The position numbers and the translations under genes were made by a program. A stretch of 35,644 bases of DNA, taken from contig PLTZ01000057.1 in NCBI GenBank assembly GCA_003164715.1, positions 1 to 35,644 of the forward strand, in the 5' to 3' direction. The stretch comes from Opitutaceae bacterium. GTDB lineage: Bacteria > Verrucomicrobiota > Verrucomicrobiia > Opitutales > Opitutaceae. The notes under the pieces are model-generated. The model had not been told where the DNA came from, searched no databases, and worked only from the letters and a program-made list of their open reading frames with translations. Each line of letters opens with the position of its first letter. Within the stretch, counting starts at the first letter, position 1. Below, piece after piece: positions 1 through 8,668 of the stretch.

Positions 1-47
1 TACCGTTTTATTTAAAATGCTCTAGGCGCAGCCCGAACCTTCGCTCC

Positions 48-80
48 AAACGCCGCCCGGCCGTCGCCGGACGGCGTTTT
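48..80. terminator. Rho-independent terminator-like hairpin at the window edge
   Basis: Bases 48-55 (AAACGCCG) pair with 72-79 (CGGCGTTT). An inner stem of 57-61 (CCGGC) with 66-70 (GCCGG) closes a CGTC tetraloop, with one C/A mismatch between the two stems. A run of four T follows on the plus strand (77-80) and three on the minus strand. It lies 20 bases beyond the stop of the minus-strand propeller gene, so it could end that transcript, a plus-strand transcript from outside the window, or both. Confidence 0.7.
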
Positions 81-99
81 CCTTGCCCCTGACCGACGA

Positions 100-1629
100 T
101 CAGAACGAGCCCGAGTTGCTGACAAACGCGACCGTGCGGTTGTCCGGCGACCATGAGTTCACGTTGATCGAACCCTGCCCGCCGTAGACGTAGGCGACGA
201 CCGTCGGCTTTCCGCCCTCGACCGGAATCCTGCGCAGATAGACGCGCTTGTAGAAGGGATGGTCCCCGGAGGGGATCTCGGGCGGGAAGCTGATGAAAAG
301 CACCGTCCTGCCGTCCGGCGAGACGTGGGGGAACCAGTTGTTGTAACTGTCGCTCGTCACCTGGGTCTGCCCGGAGCCGTCCGCGCTCATCTTCCAGACC
401 TGCATCCTGCCCGTGCGCTCCGAGTTGAAGAAGATCGTCTTCCCGTCGGGCGTGAACTCGGAGCCGTCGTCCAGTCCCTTCGCCGTCGTCAGGCGCTCCT
501 CGGGCCCGCCCGCAGAGGGGACCTTGTAGATGTCAAACTCGTGGTTCCGCTCTCCCGTGAACACCAGGTACTTGCCGTCGGGCGACCATCCGTGCAGGTA
601 CGAGGGCCCGGTCGGGGTGATCTGCCGCGGGACACCTCCGCCAATGGGCAGCGTGTACACGATCGAGGGCGAACCGCTGCTGATGCCGAGCATGGAGCCG
701 TCGAATGAGAGCGTGTGGTCGTTGTTGCAGTGGATCTGCGCTCCGGTGTCGATCGGCGCCGGCTCGCAGGTGGCCAGATCAAGGCCGAACATCCGGCCGT
801 TGTGGTTGTAGACCAGGCGCAGGCCGTCCGGGGTCCAGTTCGGGGCCTGGAGCGAGTCCTCCGCGTGGTAGATGGCCCGGCGCACGCCCGTGTTCACGTC
901 GAGCAGCTCGATGGCGCTGCCGATGTAGTCCCGGTAGGGCGTGAAGTCCGGCCTCGCCGGTCGGATTAGGCGGACATTCCTGAAGATGCCCTTCTCCAAC
1001 TGTGTATTGTTGTGCGCGCAGATGTAGATCCCCACGTACACCTCGTCGGGCAGGTCGATCCCCTCGAAGTCCTGGGTGGAATAGGTGTCGCCGAAATGGG
1101 CGGCGGACATCGTGAACTTCCCTCCGGCGCGCTCGAGCTGGAGGACCTGCGGCCCCTCCACACTGAGATGGACTTCCTCCGTGGGGGCGCCGCCGGCCCT
1201 GCGAAACTGAAGGGCCGCGACGCCGTTGCCGTGGATGCAGGCGTTAACGTGCGCCGACCTGGGGTCGAGGCTCGCCCGCACGATAAGTCCCATCTTGCGG
1301 TGCGGGTCCGCGCCCACCCCCAGGAACTCCGCAAAGGCCTGGACGAGGAAGTCGCCCTTCACCTTCTTCCACGCAAACTGGCACTCGTCGTGGTCCGCCC
1401 ACATGTCGGCGCCGGACGCGGACATGAGGTACTCCTGGGAGTCCCTGTCAAACGCGGTGCTTCCCGGGATCGCGACGCCGCCGACGTCGGCGTGCTGGTC
1501 GAAGACCCCGACGGCCGAAGGCTGGTCCGCAGCCCGGGCCGAGCTCACGGCTCCGACCGCGAAGGCACAGAAAAGCGTCGGGAGCAGGGGCAGGTGGGGC
1601 GAGACCATGGCTAGGGCGTGGGACGACAT
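100..1629 (-). CDS. Secreted TolB-like WD40/PD40 beta-propeller protein with N-terminal concanavalin-like domain
   Basis: Exported protein of about 509 residues. I place the start at the ATG at 1629 (or the internal ATG at 1608); the open frame continues to a TTG at 1692, but the hydrophobic signal segment with an ARA-A cleavage-like site fits the later starts. After the signal there is a lectin-like (DUF1349/LamG-like) region of about 190 residues with the HRKMGLIVRASLD motif. The C-terminal half holds PD40 repeats of the form SPDGKYLVFTGERN and TPDGKTIFFNSERTG, as in TolB and peptidase S9 N-terminal propellers. No catalytic domain follows. Family members often sit beside polysaccharide-degradation genes, so periplasmic sugar or protein binding is plausible but inferred. 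It reads toward the window edge and ends at the terminator-like hairpin. Confidence 0.8.
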   Translation of the reverse strand: MSSHALAMVSPHLPLLPTLFCAFAVGAVSSARAADQPSAVGVFDQHADVGGVAIPGSTAFDRDSQEYLMSASGADMWADHDECQFAWKKVKGDFLVQAFAEFLGVGADPHRKMGLIVRASLDPRSAHVNACIHGNGVAALQFRRAGGAPTEEVHLSVEGPQVLQLERAGGKFTMSAAHFGDTYSTQDFEGIDLPDEVYVGIYICAHNNTQLEKGIFRNVRLIRPARPDFTPYRDYIGSAIELLDVNTGVRRAIYHAEDSLQAPNWTPDGLRLVYNHNGRMFGLDLATCEPAPIDTGAQIHCNNDHTLSFDGSMLGISSGSPSIVYTLPIGGGVPRQITPTGPSYLHGWSPDGKYLVFTGERNHEFDIYKVPSAGGPEERLTTAKGLDDGSEFTPDGKTIFFNSERTGRMQVWKMSADGSGQTQVTSDSYNNWFPHVSPDGRTVLFISFPPEIPSGDHPFYKRVYLRRIPVEGGKPTVVAYVYGGQGSINVNSWSPDNRTVAFVSNSGSF

Positions 1630-1722
1630 AAGGTGGGTGGGGCCTGGGGCCTCTTGGGGGATTGTCGATCGAGGGTGTGATTCCGGGGGCAATGTTGGGC
1701 GCGGGCGGTTCCCGCAGCAAGG

Positions 1723-2370
1723 TCAGACGCCCGGCGCCAGGCCACGCACGATGCGCCTGACCGCGTCCAGCTCCTCGGCATTCACCGTGTGGCCCATGCC
1801 GGGGAATATCGACGTGGTGACGCGAGCCCCGTGCCGCTCCAGGATCGCCGCGCTCTCCTCGACGCTTGCGAGCGGGATGTGGGCGTCGCGGTCGCTGCAC
1901 CCGAGGTAGACTGGCGTGCCGGAAAGGCTGCCCTTCAGGCTGCGAGGGGCCCCCGGCGGTCCGATGAGCGCCCCGCTAAGGCCCACCACCCCGCCGTAAC
2001 GCCGGGAGTTCCTCGCGGCAAACTCCAGGGCAAGGCAAGCGCCCTGCGAGAACCCGAGCAGGACGACTCCCTCGTATCCGGGCCCGGCCTGGGCCGCCTC
2101 CGACGCCAGCGCCCCGATGACGCCGAGCGCCGATGAAAGCTGTGGCTCGTTGAGCTCTAGCGGGGCGAGGAACCGCTGGGGATACCAGGCGTTGCCGGCT
2201 GCCTGCGGCGCAAGGAGTGCCACGGCGGGAACGCCGCGCGAGACCTCCTCGCCGAGCGAATAGATGTCCTCGGCCGAGGCGCCCCTGCCGTGAATCAGGA
2301 TGAGCGCGGCGGCCGCCTGCCCCAGGGGCGCCCCGCCGCGAAGCACGACTTGACCTTCATGGAAACTCAT
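1723..2370 (-). CDS. Phospholipase/carboxylesterase-type alpha/beta hydrolase
   Basis: Small serine hydrolase of 215 residues from the ATG at 2370 (MSFHEGQ). The frame is open to 2448, but the extra 26 residues are proline/arginine-rich and unlike the family. The domain begins with the LILIHGRGA oxyanion-hole segment. The nucleophile sits in GFSQG (Ser108), the acid lies in CSDRDAHIP, and the histidine is in FPGMGHT, so the triad is complete. The family (PF02230) cleaves carboxylic esters or acyl groups. There is no signal peptide, so it is probably cytoplasmic. It lies 93 bases upstream of the propeller gene on the same strand and diverges from the YyaL-like gene. The substrate cannot be told from sequence. 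Confidence 0.85.
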   Translation of the reverse strand: MSFHEGQVVLRGGAPLGQAAAALILIHGRGASAEDIYSLGEEVSRGVPAVALLAPQAAGNAWYPQRFLAPLELNEPQLSSALGVIGALASEAAQAGPGYEGVVLLGFSQGACLALEFAARNSRRYGGVVGLSGALIGPPGAPRSLKGSLSGTPVYLGCSDRDAHIPLASVEESAAILERHGARVTTSIFPGMGHTVNAEELDAVRRIVRGLAPGV

Positions 2371-2503
2371 GGCGAGGACCACTAGCACCGGATCGCGCCC
2401 GCCGCAAATCCGCTGCGGCCGAGCCGGGGGGCGTGGGCCCGGCGCCACGCCCTGCAGGGTTGACGCAGCCTGAGGAATTGCGGCCTACTGTCGGCGTTGC
2501 CCA

Positions 2504-2510
2504 AAAGGAG
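2504..2510 (+). promoter_or_regulatory. Shine-Dalgarno sequence that fixes the start of the YyaL-like gene
   Basis: AAAGGAG lies 7 bases before the ATG at 2518, so the ATG is the start rather than the in-frame TTG at 2497. It is the only clear ribosome binding site I found among the genes of the window. Confidence 0.75.
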
Positions 2511-2517
2511 AAAACCC

Positions 2518-4320
2518 ATGCCAAGAAAGCCCATTCCGCTCCTGCTCCTCTGCGGACTCGTCGCGTGCGCCGTGGGCGCCCGGGCGGCGGACCCTCTCGC
2601 AGGGGAATTCTCGGCATTCCTGAGGTCCTTCGCCGACAGTCCCGTCGACTGGATGCCGTGGGGGGAGGCGGCGATCGCCCGGGCGAAGGCCGAGCAGAAG
2701 CCCGTATTCCTGTTCGTGGGCTCGTTCACCAGCGAACTCTCCGGGGCGATGCGCCGGCAGACGTTTGCAAACGCCAAGAATGCGGAATGGCTCAACAGGA
2801 AGTTCGTCTGCGTGATCGCCGACCGCGACGAGCGCCCCGATGTGGCCGCGCTCTACGAGGCCTACGTGTACGAGCTGAAGCAGGTGAGCGGATGGCCGCT
2901 GAACGTCTGGCTGACGCCCGAGTTTCAGCCCTTCGAGGGCGCGACCTATCTGTCGCCGTCCGAGGACTGGGGCGCGCCCGGATTCCTGAAGCTCGCGAAC
3001 CAGGTGGACGCCGCCTGGACGGCGAGCCCGGCGGCATGCCGAAGGAGGGCCGCGGAGGCTGTCGCCCAGATGGTCCAGCCCGCGCCGGCGGTGCCCGCCT
3101 GGAACCTCGCCAAGACCCGCGCCAGGCTCGCCGCCGCCGCCGCCGCATGGCGGGCCGCCTTCGACACGGCAAGGGGCGGGTTCGGGGACGTGCCGAAGGC
3201 GCCCGAACCGGAGCTCGTGCGCTTCATGCTGGGCCAGTCCCCCGAGGACCGCGACGCGGCCCTTGCGACGCTCCGGGCGCTCGCCGCGAGCGCCGTCCGC
3301 GACCCGCTCGACGGCGGCTTCTTCAGGCACTCGTCGGACGCCGGGTGGAGGATCCCCTACCAGCAGAAGACGCTTTCCGACCAGGCGAGGATCGCGCTCG
3401 CCTTCCTGGACGGGGCAAAGGGCGCGGACGCAAAGTCGTTCGGCCAGTGCGCCGGCGGGGCCCTCGACTACGCGCTCAGCCGGCTTTCGCTGCACAACGG
3501 GACCTTTGCATCGGCCGAGGATGCCACGGGCGACGCCTACCTCGGGTATTACGCGTGGACGGAGGCCGAGGTCGACGCGGCCCTCGGGGGCGATTCCCCG
3601 GCCTTCAAGCTAGCCCACGGCGTGCTGCCCGCGGGCAACGTCCCTGCCGAGGACGATCCCTCATCGCAGTACGCCAGGATGAACCTGCTGCGAAGCGTGG
3701 CCGAGACGGACGCCCAGCAGGCCGCCGCGGCGGCCCGCCTGCTCGCCGCGCGGGACCGGCGGCCCTTCCCCCCGAGGGACGACCGGGCGACGGCGGGGGC
3801 GCATGGACTCATCCTGAGCGCGCTCACGCGCGCCGGCGCGCAGCTCGGAGACCCGCGGTACGTGGACGCGGCGCGGCGCACCTTTGCCGCGGTCAGGGCC
3901 GATTTCCTCTTGTCGCCGGACGGACGGCTGCGCCGCATGGCCGGGTCGGCGCTGCCGGCGGCCGCGGACGACTATGCGGCGCTCGCGCTCGGTTGCGGGG
4001 ATTACGCGCGGGCCGCCAAGAACGCGGACGCGGCCGCGCTTTGCGCGCGCCTTCTGGGCCAGCTCGAAGCGCAGTTCTTCGACCCGGCGGGCGGGGGCTA
4101 TTTCGGCGCGCCGAAGCCCCCCGGGCCGGGGCTCTTCATGCGGCCCTACGCGGGCGACGACCCCCCGTCCGCGGTGCCCCTTGCACTGCTCGCCGGGGTG
4201 CCCCACGCGGGGACCGTAGCGGCGGCGCTCTCGGGCTCCCTCGACGAATCAAGCGCCCAGGCCCCGGGCGACCAGCTCCTCGCGCTCGCGAGCTTTGCCG
4301 CGCAGGACTCCGCCCGGTGA
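2518..4320 (+). CDS. Secreted YyaL/SSP411 (DUF255)-like protein with thioredoxin fold, CxxC replaced by SxxS
   Basis: 600 residues starting at the ATG behind the Shine-Dalgarno. A signal peptide (hydrophobic LLLLCGLVACAVG, then ARA-AD) is followed by a thioredoxin-like domain (about 30-160) and a helical (alpha/alpha)6-barrel-like region to the end, the architecture of the SPATA20/YyaL family. Landmarks are SPVDWMPWGEAA, RDERPDV, SGWPLNVWLTP and EGATYLSP. The family's CHWCHVM motif aligns exactly with SELSGAM at residues 72-78, so both cysteines are serines. Redox activity is therefore unlikely. Export is also unusual for this mostly cytoplasmic family. It stands alone on its strand and converges on the DUF5060 glycosidase with one base between the stop codons. 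Confidence 0.85.
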   Translation: MPRKPIPLLLLCGLVACAVGARAADPLAGEFSAFLRSFADSPVDWMPWGEAAIARAKAEQKPVFLFVGSFTSELSGAMRRQTFANAKNAEWLNRKFVCVIADRDERPDVAALYEAYVYELKQVSGWPLNVWLTPEFQPFEGATYLSPSEDWGAPGFLKLANQVDAAWTASPAACRRRAAEAVAQMVQPAPAVPAWNLAKTRARLAAAAAAWRAAFDTARGGFGDVPKAPEPELVRFMLGQSPEDRDAALATLRALAASAVRDPLDGGFFRHSSDAGWRIPYQQKTLSDQARIALAFLDGAKGADAKSFGQCAGGALDYALSRLSLHNGTFASAEDATGDAYLGYYAWTEAEVDAALGGDSPAFKLAHGVLPAGNVPAEDDPSSQYARMNLLRSVAETDAQQAAAAARLLAARDRRPFPPRDDRATAGAHGLILSALTRAGAQLGDPRYVDAARRTFAAVRADFLLSPDGRLRRMAGSALPAAADDYAALALGCGDYARAAKNADAAALCARLLGQLEAQFFDPAGGGYFGAPKPPGPGLFMRPYAGDDPPSAVPLALLAGVPHAGTVAAALSGSLDESSAQAPGDQLLALASFAAQDSAR

Positions 4321-4321
4321 C

Positions 4322-6397
4322 CTACTGGGTCAGCGTCAGGACGACGGCCGCGTGCCGGGTGATCGGGGGCGTCTGAACCTTCAGGGTCCCCCCGGGGTGC
4401 GTCACCACCCTGGGCTCGCCGGCCACGCCCTTCAGGGTGTCCCACCACGTGATCCTCCAGGATCCGACGGGGACGTTGTCGAAGTCCACCGTGCCGGTCG
4501 CGGGGGCCGACGGGTTGACCGCGAAGAGGTTGCTCCGGTGCCACACCCACGCGCAGATCAAATTGTCGCTCCGGCGCCCGACGGCGGCGAGCACCGAGGT
4601 GTCGAGGCCGAGGTCGACGTCGGAGATCCCGATCCAGTCGGGCCCCGTCGCCTCCAGAAGCAGCGCATGGCGGCCCGCGGCGGCCGGAACCTCCAGGACG
4701 TCAGGCACCGGCGCCCCCGACCCTCCGGCCCACGTGTGACTGGCAGCCACGCCGCCGTCCAGGCTCACGCGCAGGCCGCACCCGGCCCGAGCGACGGAGA
4801 CGACGTGGACCCGCAGGGTCGTCCCCCGGGGCAGATCAAAGCGGTAGGTGGCCCGGTCGGGAAATCCGTCGGCGCGGCCGGAGGCGCTTCCATCGAGGAT
4901 CGCCGGAACGTTGGCCGCCTCGATGGGCTCGGTCCCGTCGACCGGGTACGCAATGTCCGGGGCCGCCCTGCGCTGCCAGACCTGCCCGGCGACGATCCTC
5001 AGCGGCACCCGCTCCGCGCATTCCACGACGGCCGAGAACGGCTGCAGGCCAGTCTGCTTCACCATCCGGTTGATCGCAAGGAACCGGAACACGGCCCCGA
5101 GTTCGCCCAGCCGGTTCTGCTCGAGCAGCTGCCATCCGTTCCACGGCTGCGCGGCCATGGCGCCCTGGCCCATGATGCTGGCCCACACGGGCGGCACGAT
5201 GTTCAGGCCCAGCGCCTTGACCGCATCCGAGACCGGCTGGTGCTCGTCGCCCTCCTCCCCGTAGAACGCAGGCCGCTCGAGCGTGGCGTACGCCGGCTCA
5301 AAGGCGCGCGCCCCGGCGATCCGGTTGGCCGCATAGAGGTGCGGCTGGTAGTAGTCCAGTTTCTCGTAGACCGGGCTCCTCAGGTTCTCCGTGCTCGTGG
5401 TGATCAAGTGCCCGTAGACGTCGACCAGCCGGATGTACGAGGCGACGACGCTGTGCCAGCGGGCCACCTCCGCCTCGTGGCCGTGCCGGAAGGCGTCCGT
5501 CCAGTGCACCTCGTTGAAGAGCTCCCAAGCCATGATCGCCGGCGACCAACCCCACCGGGCCACGATGTAGCGGTACTTGATGAGCGACATCACCCGCGCG
5601 TTGGCGTCCGTGAAGAAGTCCTCCGGGGACTTCAGAAAGCCGCCGGGATTGGCCGCGTTCCACGGGTTGGTGTCCCAATTCGAGTTGCTCGTGGTGGTGA
5701 ACTGGCCGTGGTGCTGGAGCACGACCTGCAGGTAGACCCCGTTCTCCTGCGCCAGCGAGACCAGCTTGTCCCAGGTCTCGGCGACACCCTCGTCGACCGT
5801 GCCGGGCTTGGGCGACGGGCCCAGGCTCGCGGGCAGCCAGTCGAGGTCGAGCCCGTCCCAGTGCGCCATCCAGATCCTCATCCAGTTGAGGTTGGCCTTT
5901 GCGAAGAGCGGAAATGCGCTCTGATAGTAGCCCAGCGTATCGGGCGCGCCGGCCGCCGCCCAGGCGAGGTTTGCGCCCACAGGGGTGAACGGGAGCCCGT
6001 CCGAGCGCATGAACATCCTCGGGTCCTTCGGGTCGAGCACGACGGACGGCAGGCGCGTGCGCTCGGTGTTCTGGACCGTGGCGGGCGTGACGAGGCTGAC
6101 GACCAGGTCGGTCTTTCGGATGCCGAGCGTCGACTCCGAGACCGAGCCAAACCGGTAGGTGCCGAGCTCCTCCGGCCGGGCGCGGACGGCGAAGAGCCCC
6201 CCGTCCGCGTAATAAGCCGGCAGGTTGAGCTTCTGCCCGCTCGGGGTGACGACCTCGGCCCAGAGCTCGCGGGAGTACAGGTTCTGCGTCGCCGGGTTGT
6301 CCGGGGCCACGAATTCGAACTCGATCGGCTTGGGCCCGGCGGCGGCGGCCTGCGCCAGGACAATTCCCATGAGGAGACGGAGGTGGAGGGTCGTCAT
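4322..6397 (-). CDS. Exported GH-A clan glycoside hydrolase with N-terminal DUF5060 domain
   Basis: 691 residues. A short signal segment (LLMGIVLAQAAAA) precedes a DUF5060 beta-sandwich (about 25-105), a (beta/alpha)8 catalytic domain (about 120-480) and a C-terminal beta-rich part. The acid/base glutamate is E296 in AWELFNEVHW and the nucleophile is probably E381 in FYGEEGDEH, the two glutamates expected of retaining GH5-like enzymes. Other support is RIWMAHWDGLD and LQVVLQHHGQF. Relatives act on plant beta-glycans, with specificity not predictable here. It is the last gene of the operon GH130 - regulator - glycosidase, 22 bases after the regulator stop, so it is probably under that regulator's control. 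It ends one base from the convergent YyaL-like gene. Confidence 0.85.
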   Translation of the reverse strand: MTTLHLRLLMGIVLAQAAAAGPKPIEFEFVAPDNPATQNLYSRELWAEVVTPSGQKLNLPAYYADGGLFAVRARPEELGTYRFGSVSESTLGIRKTDLVVSLVTPATVQNTERTRLPSVVLDPKDPRMFMRSDGLPFTPVGANLAWAAAGAPDTLGYYQSAFPLFAKANLNWMRIWMAHWDGLDLDWLPASLGPSPKPGTVDEGVAETWDKLVSLAQENGVYLQVVLQHHGQFTTTSNSNWDTNPWNAANPGGFLKSPEDFFTDANARVMSLIKYRYIVARWGWSPAIMAWELFNEVHWTDAFRHGHEAEVARWHSVVASYIRLVDVYGHLITTSTENLRSPVYEKLDYYQPHLYAANRIAGARAFEPAYATLERPAFYGEEGDEHQPVSDAVKALGLNIVPPVWASIMGQGAMAAQPWNGWQLLEQNRLGELGAVFRFLAINRMVKQTGLQPFSAVVECAERVPLRIVAGQVWQRRAAPDIAYPVDGTEPIEAANVPAILDGSASGRADGFPDRATYRFDLPRGTTLRVHVVSVARAGCGLRVSLDGGVAASHTWAGGSGAPVPDVLEVPAAAGRHALLLEATGPDWIGISDVDLGLDTSVLAAVGRRSDNLICAWVWHRSNLFAVNPSAPATGTVDFDNVPVGSWRITWWDTLKGVAGEPRVVTHPGGTLKVQTPPITRHAAVVLTLTQ

Positions 6398-6419
6398 TAG
6401 AGGGGGTTCTTTGGGGGGC

Positions 6420-7613
6420 TTAGGAACCGCTGGCGACGGACGTCACCGCCGCGACAGCCTTGTCCTGCATCCTCACGCGGTAGCTGCCCGGGGAGACCCC
6501 GGTCATGCGCTTGAAGAGGACGCACATGTATTCCATGTGCTCGAAGCCCGTGAGCTCGGCGATCCGCTTCAGCGGGAAATCCGTCTCCAGGAGAAGCTGG
6601 CGGATCTTCCTCAGCTGGACGCGCCGGATTTCGGACTGCGGTGAGCGCCCGATGCACTGGCGGAACTTGCGCTCCATCTGGCTGCGGGAGGCGTGCGCGT
6701 GCTCCAGCACCTGGTTCACCGTAATGCCGTAGCACGCCCTTTCCCGGATGAAGCTGAGCGCCGCCGCCACGTTGCGGTCCTCCACGGCCAGGACATCCGT
6801 GGAGTGCCGGGTCACGACGCCGAGCGGATCCACGCGCTGGTCGTACGACTTCGGCTTGATCCCCGCAAGGAGGTCGCCGAGCAGGGCCGCAGCGCGGTAC
6901 CCCGACTGGAAGGCGTTGGGCGCAACGCTCGAGAGGGCGGGATCCGCGAGCTCGCACCGGATGGTGTCGTTGTTGGCGCCGAGCACGGCGACCTCCTCGG
7001 GCACCAGCAGGTCCGCGGCGTGGGCCGCGCTGACCAGCTGCTGCGCGTACAGGTCGTTGCAGGCCATGATGCCGATCGGCTTGGGCAGCCCCTTGAGCCA
7101 TCCGGCAAGCTGCGTGATCTGCTCCTCCTCCCAGAAGGGCGTGGCGTCTCCCGGGTAATCCGACTCGAACACCGAGCACTCGCGCTCCGCAAGGCGGACC
7201 GCCTCGATGAAGCCGTCGCGGCGCTCGCGAGCCCATAGCGTGTTGCCGAAGCTGGCGAACCCGAACTTCTGGTATCCCCTCTCGATGAAGTGCTCGGCCC
7301 CCAGGTGCCCGACGCCGACGTTGTCGGGCCTGATCTTCGGGACGCCCGGGAAGGGCTCCTCGTCGTTCAGGTCGACGAGGGGGATATTCAGCTCCGCGCA
7401 CGCGGCCGCGAGGCCTGGCGTCGTGTGCCGGCTGATGACCCCGTGCCATTTCTTGCTGCGGATCCATCGCGGATCCGACTCGGAGACGGCCTGGTCGTCG
7501 TGGTAGGCCGTCCACAGGTGGTGCGTGCGCTCGTAATGGGCGATGCCCTTGAGCATTGCCATGCTCTCCTCGAACCGGGTCAGGAAGATAAGGAGCACAC
7601 TGGGCTTCTTCAC
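6420..7613 (-). CDS. XylR-type transcriptional regulator (LacI-like sensor plus AraC DNA-binding domain)
   Basis: 397 residues from a GTG at 7613 (M/VKKPSVLLIFLTRF). The frame is open to 7823, but the extra part would overlap the GH130 gene and lacks homologous character; the chosen length matches XylR (about 390). Residues 1-270 form a periplasmic-binding-protein/LacI-type sugar sensor (GIMACNDLYAQQL, VAVLGANND). Residues about 290-395 are an AraC HTH domain with both helices visible (VNQVLEHAHASRSQMERKF and IAELTGFEHMEYMCVLFKR). Regulators of this class activate sugar catabolic genes when a mono- or oligosaccharide binds. It sits between GH130 and the DUF5060 glycosidase and probably controls this operon and the divergent GH28-GH5 operon. 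The ligand is unknown; the name xylR should not be transferred. Confidence 0.88.
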   Translation of the reverse strand: MKKPSVLLIFLTRFEESMAMLKGIAHYERTHHLWTAYHDDQAVSESDPRWIRSKKWHGVISRHTTPGLAAACAELNIPLVDLNDEEPFPGVPKIRPDNVGVGHLGAEHFIERGYQKFGFASFGNTLWARERRDGFIEAVRLAERECSVFESDYPGDATPFWEEEQITQLAGWLKGLPKPIGIMACNDLYAQQLVSAAHAADLLVPEEVAVLGANNDTIRCELADPALSSVAPNAFQSGYRAAALLGDLLAGIKPKSYDQRVDPLGVVTRHSTDVLAVEDRNVAAALSFIRERACYGITVNQVLEHAHASRSQMERKFRQCIGRSPQSEIRRVQLRKIRQLLLETDFPLKRIAELTGFEHMEYMCVLFKRMTGVSPGSYRVRMQDKAVAAVTSVASGS

Positions 7614-7638
7614 GGCCCCAAAGCTGCTGGCATCCCTG

Positions 7639-7668
7639 CCGGGAGGCAAGTGCGGCAGTGCCTCCCGG
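7639..7668. repeat. Perfect inverted repeat between the GH130 and regulator genes
   Basis: CCGGGAGGCA (7639-7648) is exactly complementary to TGCCTCCCGG (7659-7668), with a 10-base loop. It fills the 65-base gap between the GH130 stop and the regulator GTG. There is no T run on either side, so it is more likely an mRNA-stabilising or processing hairpin, or a regulator operator, than a terminator. Confidence 0.65.
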
Positions 7669-7678
7669 AACCCCCTGC

Positions 7679-8668
7679 CTATTTCTTCAGGGGATAATCC
7701 CTTATGAACTTCACGATCTCCGCCGCGTTGCAGAAGCAGAGCGCGGTGAACGTGTCGGCGGCACCGTAGTAGATGGCGATGCGGCCCGTCGCCGAGTCGC
7801 ACAGGCACCCCACCGGGAAGCACACGCCCGGAACAAAGCCCGTGAGCTCGTAGGGGGCCTCAGGAACGATGAGCGGCTGGTTCGCGCAGGCGATCACCTT
7901 CCACGGCTCGTCGAGGTCCAGCAGCATCGCGCTGATCGAGTACACGAACCCGTTGCAGGTCGTCGTGACGCCGTGGTAGAAAAGGAGCCATCCCTCGCTC
8001 GTCTCGATGGGGGACGGCCCCGCGCCGATCTTCGTCCCCTGCCACCAGGGGCCGCCGCGGCCGATCACATGGCGGTGCCTGCCCCAGTGGACCAAGTCCG
8101 GGCTCTCGCTGATGAAGATGTCACCGAACGGCGTGTGGCCGGTGTCGGACGGTCGGCTGAGCATCAGGAAGTTCTTCCCGAACTTGCGCGGGAAGAGGAC
8201 CCCGTTGCGGTTGTAGGGAAGGAACGCGTTCTCAAGCTGCTCAAAGCGGACGAAGTCGGTCGTCCGCGCGATGCCTATGGTCGGGCCGTGATAGCCGTTG
8301 CACCAGGTGACGTAATGAACTCCGTCCACGAGGGTGACCCTCGGGTCGTATGCGTATTCGAACTTGCGGACCTCGGGATCCTCGCATGTGAGCTCGATCG
8401 GGTTCGGCTCGAACGTGAACTTGAGCCCATCCGGGCTGCGGCCCACGTGCAGGTGCGGGATCCGATCCATGCCCTCGGTGCGGAACACCCCGGTGAATCC
8501 ACCCTTCCACGGCACGACCGCGCTGTTGTAGATGCCGGTCACGCGCGGGAGCGGACGGCGGCCGACAACGGGGTTTGAGCTGTAGCGCCACGCGTAGTCC
8601 GGGTTGCCCGCCGGCTTGGGCTCCCACGGGATGTTCGGCAATGCGGGACCGATGATCTTAAGCTTCAT
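7679..8668 (-). CDS. GH130 family beta-mannoside phosphorylase/hydrolase-like enzyme
   Basis: 329 residues from the ATG at 8668, without a signal peptide, hence cytoplasmic. The five-bladed propeller of GH130 is recognised by IYNSAVVPWKGGFTGVFR, HVGRSPDGLKF, YAYDPRVT (catalytic Asp about 108), PSDTGHTPFGDIFISESPD and GAGPSPIETSEGWLLFYHG. GH130 enzymes usually phosphorolyse beta-mannosidic bonds (mannosyl-glucose, mannooligosaccharides), though some members hydrolyse. This copy is clearly a different subgroup from the mannosylglucose phosphorylase at 27397-28665, being 93 residues shorter with only short motifs in common. It is first in its operon, 65 bases before the regulator, and diverges from GH28. 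The exact substrate is unresolved. Confidence 0.88.
   Translation of the reverse strand: MKLKIIGPALPNIPWEPKPAGNPDYAWRYSSNPVVGRRPLPRVTGIYNSAVVPWKGGFTGVFRTEGMDRIPHLHVGRSPDGLKFTFEPNPIELTCEDPEVRKFEYAYDPRVTLVDGVHYVTWCNGYHGPTIGIARTTDFVRFEQLENAFLPYNRNGVLFPRKFGKNFLMLSRPSDTGHTPFGDIFISESPDLVHWGRHRHVIGRGGPWWQGTKIGAGPSPIETSEGWLLFYHGVTTTCNGFVYSISAMLLDLDEPWKVIACANQPLIVPEAPYELTGFVPGVCFPVGCLCDSATGRIAIYYGAADTFTALCFCNAAEIVKFIRDYPLKK

Noticed and set aside
4295-6400. A 701-codon open frame on the plus strand opposite the DUF5060 glycosidase
   Set aside because: Its translation is Arg/Pro/Gly/Asp-rich without any domain, and it mirrors the GC-rich codons of the real gene on the other strand, which has clear catalytic motifs.
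7614-7823. N-terminal extension of the XylR-type regulator beyond 7613
   Set aside because: It would overlap the GH130 gene, is His/Arg-rich, and makes the protein about 70 residues longer than the family.
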